Part shown: one piece after another, positions 51,651 through 61,207 of the stretch
Layout: the number at the start of each line of letters is the position of its first letter
Position numbering within the stretch: position 1 is the stretch's first letter
NCBI RefSeq assembly: GCF_000024945.1
Contig: NC_013520.1
Location: 1,699,001 to 1,763,000, forward strand
Direction of reading: 5' to 3'
Source: Veillonella parvula DSM 2008
GTDB lineage: Bacteria; Bacillota; Negativicutes; Veillonellales; Veillonellaceae
Length of the DNA stretch: 64,000 bases
The notes under the pieces: model-generated
Databases searched by the model: none
Told to the model about the DNA's origin: nothing
The model's input: the letters and a program-made list of their open reading frames with translations, nothing else
Program-made: the position numbers and the translations under genes

Positions 51651-51679
51651 ATCATACATCGTTATAGATATATAATCAA
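51651..51679 (-). promoter_or_regulatory. Candidate promoter of atpB-E-F-H-A-G-D-C
   Basis: Minus-strand TTGATT (51674-51679), 17-base spacer, TATGAT (51651-51656), in the 170-base gap between atpI and atpB. Confidence 0.55.
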
Positions 51680-51769
51680 CACTTGAAAGGTAAACAATTC
51701 TAATTACTCATGAATGTATTGTGTATAATGCATTATTGGAATATATCTATAATTTAACACATCATAAGA

Positions 51770-52138
51770 TTAGAAATGTCGACTAAGCCACCAGTAAACA
51801 ACATATAATGCAGGCTGAATAAGTGCCACACCAACAAACACGCTAATAGCCTCTATGCCGGGAATCTTTAATCCTAAGACTACTAATGAACCTACTAACA
51901 TAAGACGCCATATCATCTGTCTACGAGCTTTACGAACGGCTTTGTAAGGATCCCCTGATACAATGGATTGACCATGCAAAGCTAAACTTAACAAGTAGAA
52001 CACCATTATAAAAATGCCCCACAACCAGCCCCATACATATTGTTGCAATCCGCATGCAATCTGTATTATTACTCCGAAAAAGGCAATAAAAAAACAAGTC
52101 AGTAGCACGCACACTATGAATTTTATATATTGATTCAT
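51770..52138 (-). CDS. ATP synthase subunit I-like protein
   Basis: 122 residues with four membrane segments, position and size of AtpI, the assembly helper of the c-ring; the hydrophobic SLALHGQSIVSGDPYKAVRKARRQ loop contains the family's charged middle part. GAGG precedes the ATG. Located just after atpZ and before atpB. Confidence 0.75.
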   Translation of the reverse strand: MNQYIKFIVCVLLTCFFIAFFGVIIQIACGLQQYVWGWLWGIFIMVFYLLSLALHGQSIVSGDPYKAVRKARRQMIWRLMLVGSLVVLGLKIPGIEAISVFVGVALIQPALYVVYWWLSRHF

Positions 52139-52148
52139 ACATACCTCA

Positions 52149-52343
52149 CTACTTAACTTGTTTATATAACATATAAAACCCTGTTATAGCGCCTATTAGG
52201 CCAAATATGACCATGCAGAGTGGTTCCGTTTGAAGCCAAGTATCCAATTTATAACCTAGCCAAATAAAACCTCCAATACAGGAGACCAGTGTGACCCCCG
52301 CTGATGTTGCCATGGCGAGGGCTTTCACAAGATCCTTATCCAT
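52149..52343 (-). CDS. AtpZ-family small membrane protein
   Basis: 64 residues, two membrane segments, typical of AtpZ (F0F1-ATPase assembly/Mg-Ca uptake helper): ALAMATSAGVTLVSCIGGFIWLGYKLD then a second helix. The ATG at 52343 lies one base after the wecB stop; no good ribosome-binding site is visible, so coupling to wecB is likely. Confidence 0.8.
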   Translation of the reverse strand: MDKDLVKALAMATSAGVTLVSCIGGFIWLGYKLDTWLQTEPLCMVIFGLIGAITGFYMLYKQVK

Positions 52344-52344
52344 A

Positions 52345-53487
52345 TTATTTACCAAAACGTTCAGGACGACGCGCATCACCTAAGAATTCATGTCGCAACG
52401 CTTGAATGATGCGTTCAGATGCTTTACCATCACCATATGGGTTAACAGAGTTAGACATTAACTTATACGCTTCAGCATTGCTCAATAATTCATAAGCGGC
52501 TTTATGTACCGCATCTTTATCAGTACCTACAAGGCGAACGGTACCTGCTTCTACCGCTTCAGGACGTTCTGTCGTATCACGCAATACGAGAACAGGCTTA
52601 CCAAGAGCTGGGGCTTCCTCTTGAATTCCACCTGAATCAGTCAAAATCAAATAAGATTTAGCCATCAAGTTTGCAAACGGTTCATAATCAAGAGGGTCAA
52701 TTAATGTAACACGCTCCACAGAACCAAGTTCCTCTTGTACAACTTGGCGAACTTTAGGATTCTTATGTACAGGGAAAACAACTTGAATATCTTCAAATTC
52801 ATTAATTAAATCTCGAATGGCTTGATATACATGACGCATAGGTTCGCCTAAGTTTTCTCGACGATGTGTGGTAACAAGGACCGTACGTTTTTCAGAATCA
52901 AGAGCATTAATAGCTGCATCATCGAATACATAGTTGTCTTGCACCGTCGTATCAAGAGCATCGATAACAGTATTGCCCGTTACATAAAGATGTTCTGTAT
53001 TAATATTTTCTTTTTTTAAATTGCTTTCAGAACTAGAAGTAGGCGCAAAGTGATACGTCGCAATAGAGCCCGTCAATTTGCGATTCATCTCTTCAGGGAA
53101 CGGAGAGTAAATATCACCTGTCCGTAATCCTGCTTCCACGTGACCTACAGGAATTTCTTGATAGAAAGAAGCCAAGGCCCCAGCAAAGGTAGTTGTAGTA
53201 TCACCATGAACGAGTACCACATCAGGTTTTGCTTCTTCTAATACATCTTTAAGGCCCATCAAAGCACGATTAGTTACATCATATAGTGTTTGACCTTGAC
53301 TCATAATATTTAAATCATAGTCTGGGGTAATATTAAACAAGTTTAGTACTTGATCGAGCATATCTCGATGCTGTGCCGTAACGGTTACAATAGGTTCCAT
53401 ATCTGGTGCTGCTTGTAACGCTTTTACAAGAGGAGCCATCTTGATAGCCTCAGGTCTTGTACCAAAGATTGTCATAACTTTTAACAT
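52345..53487 (-). CDS. wecB: UDP-N-acetylglucosamine 2-epimerase (non-hydrolysing)
   Basis: Interconverts UDP-GlcNAc and UDP-ManNAc. 380 residues: GTRPEAIKMAPL, VHGDTTTTFAGALASF, VGHVEAGLRTGD and DSGGIQEEAPALGKPVLVLRDTTERPE are family hallmarks. The start at 53487 has TTGGAGG upstream; in-frame codons before it lie in the spacer. With the preceding WecA-type gene it supplies a surface polysaccharide precursor. Confidence 0.95.
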   Translation of the reverse strand: MLKVMTIFGTRPEAIKMAPLVKALQAAPDMEPIVTVTAQHRDMLDQVLNLFNITPDYDLNIMSQGQTLYDVTNRALMGLKDVLEEAKPDVVLVHGDTTTTFAGALASFYQEIPVGHVEAGLRTGDIYSPFPEEMNRKLTGSIATYHFAPTSSSESNLKKENINTEHLYVTGNTVIDALDTTVQDNYVFDDAAINALDSEKRTVLVTTHRRENLGEPMRHVYQAIRDLINEFEDIQVVFPVHKNPKVRQVVQEELGSVERVTLIDPLDYEPFANLMAKSYLILTDSGGIQEEAPALGKPVLVLRDTTERPEAVEAGTVRLVGTDKDAVHKAAYELLSNAEAYKLMSNSVNPYGDGKASERIIQALRHEFLGDARRPERFGK

Positions 53488-53544
53488 AGTTGCCTCCAAC
53501 GTAGTAGGATAGAGAAAATGGGGCGCCAAGCACCCCACAGATAG

Positions 53545-54696
53545 TTATTCCTTATGAGAATCATCAGTATTCTCCAAAGCTTTAGCCAATTCATCGCGAT
53601 CAAAGGATATGGTATCATCCGAGTCGCTGCGTTCAATTGTAGGACGTGGTAACGGATGCCCTGCCGCATCACTATGCATGATAACGCCAAGACGTCGTGC
53701 AATATAAATACTACACAAGAAAATTACTAATACCAAGGTCGCGCCGACCCAAGCATTAACCTCTGCCACGATAACAGATACACCGCCGAAAAGAGCTGTT
53801 ACTGCATACATCAACAATACAGCTTGCTTTTGTGTTAATCCTTGTGCCAATAAACGATGGTGAACATGACCTTTATCGGGTTTAAAGATGGGACGTCCAC
53901 TGATTTTACGGCGCACAATAGCAAATAAGGTGTCCAAAATAGGCAAGCCTAACACAATGGCAGGTACCACTAGAGCAATCATAGCAGCTGTCTTTACAGC
54001 CCCCATAACGGAAATAGCCGCTAATGTATACCCTAACAACATCGATCCCGTATCACCCATGAATATTTTTGCAGGATTAAAATTATACCGCAGGAAACCT
54101 ACAGTCGCACCTGCTAAGGCAAGAGAAAGGCAAGCAAGATCAGTTTGACCAAGTTGCAATGTCATTGCACAAACAGCGATACATGCGATAAAGGAAATAC
54201 CTGCAGCCAAGCCATCAAGTCCATCAATTAGGTTTACAATATTTGTAAAACCAACTATCCAGAAAATAGTCAATGGAATAGCCCAATACTTGAGATATAC
54301 TACACCACCCCAAGGAAGGTTAATGAAGTCTACTCGAATATCATAAGCCACCAGAATAGCAGCTGCTATAATTTGTCCCATTAACTTAGTTTTTGGCTCA
54401 ATTTGTTTAATGTCGTCCCAAATACCAACTAGCACCAAAATGACCGTACCAAGGACAAACCCAAACAATTTATGATCATGCGGGATGGAATTGTTAAAAA
54501 GAACCGATCCCACATAACCGAGAAAGATTGCTAATCCACCAAGTCGTGGAATCGCACCATGATGCACCTTTCGAGCATCAGGCTTATCTATTGCCCCAAC
54601 AGCAACGGCAAAGCGTTTTACCAATGGGGTAAGTGCAAAGGTTATGATGAGCGCTAGTGCAAAGGCCCACACATAATCGAGCACATATTCACTCAT
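53545..54696 (-). CDS. MraY-family undecaprenyl-phosphate sugar-1-phosphate transferase (WecA/TagO-like)
   Basis: 383 residues, about eleven membrane helices. Family motifs: DKPDARKVHHGAIPRLGG, VNLIDGLDGLAAG, KIFMGDTGSMLLGY and HVHHRL. The GlcNAc-1-phosphate transferase (WecA/TagO) type is favoured over MraY because it is next to wecB. Initiates a polysaccharide on undecaprenyl phosphate; acceptor unknown. GGAGGTG precedes the ATG. C-terminal tail is acidic. Confidence 0.92.
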   Translation of the reverse strand: MSEYVLDYVWAFALALIITFALTPLVKRFAVAVGAIDKPDARKVHHGAIPRLGGLAIFLGYVGSVLFNNSIPHDHKLFGFVLGTVILVLVGIWDDIKQIEPKTKLMGQIIAAAILVAYDIRVDFINLPWGGVVYLKYWAIPLTIFWIVGFTNIVNLIDGLDGLAAGISFIACIAVCAMTLQLGQTDLACLSLALAGATVGFLRYNFNPAKIFMGDTGSMLLGYTLAAISVMGAVKTAAMIALVVPAIVLGLPILDTLFAIVRRKISGRPIFKPDKGHVHHRLLAQGLTQKQAVLLMYAVTALFGGVSVIVAEVNAWVGATLVLVIFLCSIYIARRLGVIMHSDAAGHPLPRPTIERSDSDDTISFDRDELAKALENTDDSHKE

Positions 54697-54730
54697 AAGA
54701 CACCTCCAACAAGTAGGTTGTAAAAACGGA

Positions 54731-56089
54731 TTAATTCGTTAAGCTACGAATAGGAGCAGGAATTCTTCCACCACGGGCAATGAACTCGGCTGCACTATAT
54801 GGACTCACTTCAATAATAGGAGCATAGCCTAATAATCCACCAAACTCAACAACCTCTCCAACAGTTTTACCAGGTACAGGAATTACACGAACCGCAGTTG
54901 TCTTATTATTAATCATACCAATTGCTGATTCATCTGCAATGATAGCAGAAATGGTATCAGCAGTAGTGTCTCCAGGAATAGCAATCATATCAAGACCTAC
55001 AGAACATACACATGTCATGGCCTCTAATTTATCAAGCGTCAAACTGCCACAGGATACAGCATCAATCATGCCTGCATCTTCTGAGACAGGAATGAATGCA
55101 CCACTAAGCCCACCTACGTGAGAGGAAGCCATAAGACCACCTTTTTTCACCGCATCATTAAGTAATGCTAGTGCTGCTGTAGTGCCATGACACCCACAAG
55201 AGGACAAGCCCATCTCTTCAAGAACATGAGCTACAGAGTCACCTACAGCTGGCGTTGGTGCCAAAGATAAATCGATAATACCAAATGGTTTACCGAGACG
55301 ACGAGATGCCTCTTGCGCTACCAATTGACCTACGCGTGTGATTTTAAAAGCAGTACGTTTAATCGTTTCTGCTACAACGTCAAAGGATTGACCTCGAACG
55401 GATTCAAGCGCATGTTTTACAACGCCCGGACCAGATACACCTACAGAAATAGCGCTATCCCCTTCTGTTACGCCGAAAAAAGCACCCGCCATAAACGGAT
55501 TATCCTCTACAGGATTACAGAAAATTACGAGCTTAGCACAACCAAGAGCATCATTATCCTTTGTAAGCTCTGCAGTTTTCTTAACGATGATTCCCATGTC
55601 TCGCACTGCGTCCATGTTGATACCAGTTTTAGTTGAACCCACTGCAACAGAGCTACAAACGATATCCGTAGTTGCTAACGCTTCTGGGATAGAGTCAATC
55701 AAAATACGATCAGCTCGTGTAGCGCCTTTTGTTACAAGCGCAGAAAAGCCGCCGATAAAATTAACACCTACAGTTTTTGCAGCACGATCCATGGCTTCCG
55801 CCACAGGAACATAGGATGTTAAATCACTACCACCTGCTACAAGAGAAATGGGTGTTACGGAAATACGCTTGTTGATAATAGGGATACCAAACTCGCGTTC
55901 AATATTTTCACCCGTAAATACAAGGTGTTCTGCCTCTTTTGTAATACGGTCATAAATACGGTCACACAACTCTTTACCAGAACTAGATGCGCATTCGAGC
56001 AAGCTGATCCCCATCGTAATAGTACGCACATCAAGCTTGTTATCATGAATCATCTGATTCGTTTCTAAAATATTGTCGATAGATAACAT
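54731..56089 (-). CDS. UPF0210/PFL-family protein
   Basis: 452-residue conserved protein (DUF711, once linked to pyruvate formate-lyase folds), of unknown biochemical function. Recognised by its start [14 protein letters not shown], by [20 protein letters not shown] and by the [14 protein letters not shown] segment. It is paired with an ACT-domain gene nine bp upstream, the standard pair in Firmicutes. TAGGAGG precedes the ATG. Confidence 0.9.
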   Translation of the reverse strand: MLSIDNILETNQMIHDNKLDVRTITMGISLLECASSSGKELCDRIYDRITKEAEHLVFTGENIEREFGIPIINKRISVTPISLVAGGSDLTSYVPVAEAMDRAAKTVGVNFIGGFSALVTKGATRADRILIDSIPEALATTDIVCSSVAVGSTKTGINMDAVRDMGIIVKKTAELTKDNDALGCAKLVIFCNPVEDNPFMAGAFFGVTEGDSAISVGVSGPGVVKHALESVRGQSFDVVAETIKRTAFKITRVGQLVAQEASRRLGKPFGIIDLSLAPTPAVGDSVAHVLEEMGLSSCGCHGTTAALALLNDAVKKGGLMASSHVGGLSGAFIPVSEDAGMIDAVSCGSLTLDKLEAMTCVCSVGLDMIAIPGDTTADTISAIIADESAIGMINNKTTAVRVIPVPGKTVGEVVEFGGLLGYAPIIEVSPYSAAEFIARGGRIPAPIRSLTN

Positions 56090-56098
56090 GAGTGCCTC

Positions 56099-56374
56099 CT
56101 ATCCTACACGGTGCATGCTCAAGAAAATATCAGCATGTTGTGCACGGATTTCAACACCTAGTTCTTTACCTTGAGTCGTTAAAGCCGCTTGGATAGCTGT
56201 AAGATTTTTCATATCTTCAGACTTGGTTTCACACATCATAATCATATTGAAAACGCCATCAAGGATGGTCTGATTAATGGACATAATATTTACACCGTAG
56301 TTAGCGAGTACGGTACTAACCCCAGCAATGATACCAACGCGGTCTACGCCGACAACGGTAACAACTAATTTCAT
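56099..56374 (-). CDS. ACT domain-containing protein (UPF0237)
   Basis: 91 residues forming one ACT domain (VVGVDRVGIIAGVSTVLANYGVNIMSINQT). The start at 56374 has AAGGTGA upstream. Paired with the UPF0210 gene; it may regulate it by binding an amino acid. Confidence 0.9.
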   Translation of the reverse strand: MKLVVTVVGVDRVGIIAGVSTVLANYGVNIMSINQTILDGVFNMIMMCETKSEDMKNLTAIQAALTTQGKELGVEIRAQHADIFLSMHRVG

Positions 56375-56521
56375 AACATCACCTTCTCTAAGCACTACAA
56401 ACTATATAGCCAGTATAAGGCATTCATATAAGGCATTCAATAAACTATATTAATATATTATAACACATTTATTATTTTTCATGAGTGAAATCTTTATGAG
56501 TTTTCTAGTGAAAACAACATG

Positions 56522-58159
56522 TTACACTTCGTCAGACAAAGCACTTGTTACAATCTCTTCACCAGCAGTTAACAATGCGATAAGACCTTTGTCCCCTTTA
56601 TAGCTTTCACCATAAATTTTATATAAATCTTCAGTACCAGATGGACGTGCTACAAACCAGCCTGTTTCCGTTTCCACACGAACACCATCGATAGGCATAT
56701 CCTTGTACAAGGATGTCGTGCGTATATTCGTAATAGCATCACCATCGACCTCTGTAGCTGTAATAGAGCTAGCATTTAACTGTTTCAACTTAGCCTTGGC
56801 CTCCTTTGTACAAGCCGCATCAATACGACCAAATCGAGGATCTCCACAGCCTTCCACAATATTGTTATACAGTCTCTCAACGGTGGCGCCCATTACAGCG
56901 TACATCTCCATCGCTAAGAGAGCCATTACCATGCCGTCTTTATCTGTAGTCCATACTGTACCATCTTTTTTGAGGAAAGATGCCCCAGCAGATTCTTCGC
57001 CTCCAATGCCAATTTCCCCATCGAATAATAGAGAGCTAAAGTATTTAAAGCCTACTGGAACTTCATACACGGGAATTTCTTTAACGGATGCCCACTTATC
57101 AATCATGGTTGTACAAACAACCGTTTTACCTACCCCTTTATCCTTCCAACCACGAGTTGTGAATAGATAATCGGCAGCGGCTACAAGGAATGCATTTGGT
57201 GAAGCAAGCCCTTCTGCACTAACAATACCATAACGATCATAGTCGGGATCGTTACCAACAGCCAAATCGTAATTACCTATTTGCTTAATAACATCGGCCA
57301 TAGCGTATTCTGAGGAACAATCCATGCGGACCTTACCATCATGGTCATACGTCATAAAGCTAAAGGTTGGATCATATTCATCATTGATAATATCCATATT
57401 GAGATTATAGCGCTCTTTAATAGCTTGCCAATAACCTAGTCCACTACCACCAAGGGCATTAACGAGAACCTTAGGTTTTGCACTTTGTATTGCCTCCATA
57501 TTAATGATAGAAGACAATTCTTCAACATACAGGCCTTTATAGTCATACGGAACTTGTTGATCAGGTTCAATATTGTCGATACTAATACGTTTGAACCCTT
57601 CTAATTCACAATATGCACGAATATATTCATTAGCACGGGTTTCAATCCATTTTGTAACGAGAGTATCCGCCGGTCCACCATTAGTAGCGTTATACTTGAT
57701 GCCACCGTTATCTGGAGGATTATGAGATGGCGTAATCACGATACCATCCGCTTTATCATCGTGGCTTTCATTATAGCGAATAATGGCACGAGATATAGAT
57801 GGTGTCGGCACGAAATCCATATCGGAATCAACCATTGCCGTTACGCCATTGCCAGCAAGAACCTCTAGAACTGTTACAAGGGCTGGCTGAGATAAAGCAT
57901 GTGTATCTTGACCGACAAAAATCGGACCTGTAGCGCCGAATTGGCCACGGCCATCACAAATAGCCTGTGTAATAGCGGCCACATGTAAATCTGTAAAAGT
58001 ACCATTTAAAGATGTACCGCGATGGCCAGATGTACCAAAGGATACGAGTTGTGTCGGATCTGTAATATCCGGAGCATTATCAAAATAGGCATCCACAAGG
58101 GTTTGCACATCGATAATATCTTGTTCTTGTACAGGCGTACCTGCTAATTTGTGAGTCAT
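56522..58159 (-). CDS. pgm: Alpha-D-glucose-specific phosphoglucomutase
   Basis: Interconverts glucose-1- and glucose-6-phosphate. 545 residues, close to E. coli Pgm; phosphohexomutase signatures VSFGTSGHRGTSLNG, ITPSHNPPDNGG (active-site serine) and IGGEESAGASF. The start at 58159 gives MTHKLAGTPVQEQD with AGAGG upstream; an ATG at 58222 lacks support. It probably feeds envelope sugar synthesis. Confidence 0.95.
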   Translation of the reverse strand: MTHKLAGTPVQEQDIIDVQTLVDAYFDNAPDITDPTQLVSFGTSGHRGTSLNGTFTDLHVAAITQAICDGRGQFGATGPIFVGQDTHALSQPALVTVLEVLAGNGVTAMVDSDMDFVPTPSISRAIIRYNESHDDKADGIVITPSHNPPDNGGIKYNATNGGPADTLVTKWIETRANEYIRAYCELEGFKRISIDNIEPDQQVPYDYKGLYVEELSSIINMEAIQSAKPKVLVNALGGSGLGYWQAIKERYNLNMDIINDEYDPTFSFMTYDHDGKVRMDCSSEYAMADVIKQIGNYDLAVGNDPDYDRYGIVSAEGLASPNAFLVAAADYLFTTRGWKDKGVGKTVVCTTMIDKWASVKEIPVYEVPVGFKYFSSLLFDGEIGIGGEESAGASFLKKDGTVWTTDKDGMVMALLAMEMYAVMGATVERLYNNIVEGCGDPRFGRIDAACTKEAKAKLKQLNASSITATEVDGDAITNIRTTSLYKDMPIDGVRVETETGWFVARPSGTEDLYKIYGESYKGDKGLIALLTAGEEIVTSALSDEV

Positions 58160-58330
58160 AGAAACCTCTAATCTTATCTTGAGGGCAAGCCCTCTCATTT
58201 TACAACCTTGATATTCGATCAATTACATTAAATTATTTTCAAAATGTATGTATCATTCATAAAATATTATATTTACACATAATTAATATAAGATGACAAC
58301 AGCCAGAGATTTTATCATAATTCTTTATTT

Positions 58331-59275
58331 TTATCTGTTACAACTATTTTCATCTATTACAACATTATTGTTCGCTTCGGTAGTTATATCTTGTGATTTT
58401 AGCTGTTTAGATATTTCCGCAGGAACAATAGGTTGAGTAAACCCTTGACCGATAACCTCTTGGGCATCAGTAATCAAGATAAACACATTTGGGTCCGCTT
58501 CTTGAATAACCTCTTTCAATTTATTTACCTGCAGCAAATTAACTGCAACCATCACAATCTGCTTAGGCGTCCGTGTATAAGCGCCAATGCCATTGATAAT
58601 AGTAGCACCACGGCCAACCTTATTGATGATACACTCACATACCTCATCTGTCCGATAGGTAATGATAAAAGCAACTTTACGTTGATTAAAACCAATTACC
58701 ACCTTATTTGTAATAATAGTATATACATACACACTTATAAGAGTTACGGCTACCGCTTCAAGTCCAACAACGCCGACAGCAACTAAGAGGATAGCACAGT
58801 TGATGGCACTATTAATAGATCCCATTTGAAGCCCATAATATTTGCGAACGATAAGTGCAATTGGATCAAGGCCACCTGTATTACCACCTACACGGTAGAC
58901 GATACCAAGCCCCAGTCCAGTTGTGATACCCGCCATCATAGAACTGAGTAGTGGATCCTTAATAATCATGTCATATTGTAAGAAACTAAACAGATCAATC
59001 ATCCACGATAGCATGAGCGTGCCATACAAGGTATTGAGTACAACACGTTTGCCAAGCCACTTCCAAGCAGCCCAAAAGATAGGGACGTTCAAAATAACGT
59101 TCCAAGAACCAACGGATAATCCCGTTAGATAATACAGAATCAATCCTACCCCACTAATACCAGTACTAACCAGTTTATGAGGTAGTACAAAGGCGTCTAA
59201 ACCAGCACCAAAAATTGCACAACCAATAGCAACTATGACACATTGATAGACAACATCTTTATACTTGGCGAACAT
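58331..59275 (-). CDS. YitT-family membrane protein
   Basis: 314 residues: five to six N-terminal membrane helices (FVLPHKLVSTGISGVGLILYY, GGNTGGLDPIALIVRKYYG) and a C-terminal cytoplasmic DUF2179 domain (GATIINGIGAYTRTPKQIVMVAVN). Function unknown; possibly transport or signalling. The start at 59275 has GGAGGG upstream. Divergent from ispE. Confidence 0.9.
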   Translation of the reverse strand: MFAKYKDVVYQCVIVAIGCAIFGAGLDAFVLPHKLVSTGISGVGLILYYLTGLSVGSWNVILNVPIFWAAWKWLGKRVVLNTLYGTLMLSWMIDLFSFLQYDMIIKDPLLSSMMAGITTGLGLGIVYRVGGNTGGLDPIALIVRKYYGLQMGSINSAINCAILLVAVGVVGLEAVAVTLISVYVYTIITNKVVIGFNQRKVAFIITYRTDEVCECIINKVGRGATIINGIGAYTRTPKQIVMVAVNLLQVNKLKEVIQEADPNVFILITDAQEVIGQGFTQPIVPAEISKQLKSQDITTEANNNVVIDENSCNR

Positions 59276-59480
59276 AGCTCCCTCCAAATTGCCATTTCAC
59301 TATAAATATTCTATAATGAACTAATTAAAACATACGCTGTTTACAATGCTTTTAATAATCAAACAACAGGTATATACAAAATCATCATAAACCACTTAAT
59401 GGTTATTTTCAATCACTTTATAACAGTATAAAATAAACATATTAACTGCATATAATTTGTACATTACAAACGAGGCTATT

Positions 59481-60377
59481 ATGAGTAAAAGTTTTGAGCA
59501 ACTCGGTTGCAGCAAAATTAATATTGGGCTTGCTATTACAGGTAAGCGTGACGATGGATACCACAACATCGATTCCATATTTCAATCGATTCGCCTTAGT
59601 GATTCTATTTATTTCGCTAAGCATCATTCCGTAGTATTTTCTGGTGGAGCTCCCGAATTGCCCGATTACATGCAAAAGCTCGTAAGCTATGGAGAAGATA
59701 ATCTCGCACTCAAAGCTTTACGCGCCATACAGGCCTATACGGGTTGTAAAGCCGGTGCCGCCATCCACCTATTAAAACGCGTTCCTATTCAAGCGGGTCT
59801 TGGTGGCGGTAGTGCAGACGCAGCGGCCATGTTATTAGGTCTCAACCGTTTTTGGGACTTACGTCTTACGCAAGAGGAACTTTTAAACATCGGTACCTCA
59901 CTCGGATCTGATGTGCCGTTCCTACTACAAGGCGGTACAGCTCGCGGAACAGGTCGTGGCGAAGTGTTAACCTATAGTCAATCGCCAGAAGCACATTGGC
60001 TATTATTAGTAAAGCCAAAGGTATCTATTTCTACAGCGGTTGCTTATGGTCGTTTCAGCGGTAAATCTAAAGCCACCACAAAAACAATCGATACCGTTCT
60101 GAATCATCTTAAGAATAATGATTTACAATCTGCTTTCACTAGTAGCGCTAATACATTCGAGGAATTATTATTCCCAGATCACGAAGAACTAACAATATGT
60201 AAGGAGTTCTTCACTAGCCGTGGTTACCCAACCATCATGACAGGCAGTGGTCCTACAATGGTAGTATTACTCAACAAACCAATGGAAGCCTTGCAGTTGC
60301 AAGAGGAGATTAAAGTAGCTGGTCATGATTGGCTGTCACTCATTACTAAAACATGTACACAGGAGGACTTAGTATGA
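59481..60377 (+). CDS. ispE: 4-diphosphocytidyl-2-C-methyl-D-erythritol kinase
   Basis: GHMP kinase of the non-mevalonate isoprenoid pathway. 298 residues: start with KINIGLAITGKRDDGYHNIDSIFQSI, the ATP-binding PIQAGLGGGSADAAAMLLGLN and the C-terminal GSGPTMV. The start at 59481 follows GAGG; an earlier ATG at 59457 is less likely. Its stop overlaps the GntR start. Confidence 0.95.
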   Translation: MSKSFEQLGCSKINIGLAITGKRDDGYHNIDSIFQSIRLSDSIYFAKHHSVVFSGGAPELPDYMQKLVSYGEDNLALKALRAIQAYTGCKAGAAIHLLKRVPIQAGLGGGSADAAAMLLGLNRFWDLRLTQEELLNIGTSLGSDVPFLLQGGTARGTGRGEVLTYSQSPEAHWLLLVKPKVSISTAVAYGRFSGKSKATTKTIDTVLNHLKNNDLQSAFTSSANTFEELLFPDHEELTICKEFFTSRGYPTIMTGSGPTMVVLLNKPMEALQLQEEIKVAGHDWLSLITKTCTQEDLV

Positions 60378-61066
60378 CAAAACGGTTACAACCTATACGA
60401 CTTGATGCGTATAAGCCACTAAGAGAAGTAGTAAGTGAAACATTGCGTCAAGCCATCCAAGATGGAGTGCTAAAACCTGGGGAGCGCCTCATGGAAATTC
60501 CCCTTGCCGAAGAGTTAGGCGTAAGTCGTACCCCCATTCGTGAAGCCATACGTAAACTAGAACTAGAAGGCTTTGTCGTTATGGTGCCTCGCCGCGGCAC
60601 CTACGTTGCCAATATCTCTTTGAAGGATATCACTCAAGTATTTGAAATCCGCTCTGCCCTTGAAGAACTTGCAGCAGGCCTTGCAGCAGAACGCATTACA
60701 GAAGAGGAAATCGAAACGCTGGAGAGAATGCTTGTAGAAATCGGCGATCATATGGAAAACAAAAATATGGAATCCGTTGTGGCTGCGGACGTAGAATTCC
60801 ACGAAGTCCTCTACCGCGCTTCTCGTAATGAAAGATTGGCGGACATCGTTCACAATTTACGAGAACAAACCTACCGCTTCCGCAGTTTCTCCATGAATCA
60901 ACCAGGTCGTCTTAGAAAAACTTGGGAGGAACATCGTCAATTAGTGGAAGCCATCGCCTCTCACAATGCAGCGCAAGCTCGTAAACTAGCTCGAATTCAC
61001 ATGGAACATTCTGAACAAACCTTGTTACAAGGAATGGAAGAGTCACAAGAATTTACTAAGGCATAA
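60374..61066 (+). CDS. GntR-family (FCD/FadR subfamily) transcription regulator
   Basis: 230 residues: N-terminal winged helix (RQAIQDGVLKPGERLMEIPLAEELGVSRTPIREAIRKLELEG) and C-terminal all-helical FCD domain (RSALEELAAGLAAERI; VAADVEFHEVLYRAS; HRQLVEAI) that binds a small acid, usually via metal. ATGA overlap with ispE and CAGGAGG in front. The effector and targets are unknown; the downstream symporter is a candidate. Confidence 0.92.
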   Translation: MTKRLQPIRLDAYKPLREVVSETLRQAIQDGVLKPGERLMEIPLAEELGVSRTPIREAIRKLELEGFVVMVPRRGTYVANISLKDITQVFEIRSALEELAAGLAAERITEEEIETLERMLVEIGDHMENKNMESVVAADVEFHEVLYRASRNERLADIVHNLREQTYRFRSFSMNQPGRLRKTWEEHRQLVEAIASHNAAQARKLARIHMEHSEQTLLQGMEESQEFTKA

Positions 61067-61097
61067 AAAACATCCTACAAAAATACTATATAAAGAA

Positions 61098-61127
61098 AAA
61101 ATCCTTCCTATCTGTGAAGGATTTTTG
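61098..61127 (+). terminator. Terminator of ispE-gntR
   Basis: Stem AAAATCCTTC with its complement, eight-base loop, T-run. Confidence 0.85.
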
Positions 61128-61207
61128 TTTTACATAGTCTATAGAAATTGATACAATATCATTGATTATTATGAAATATAAATTTTTTTACAGGAAAGGG
61201 AGTTTTT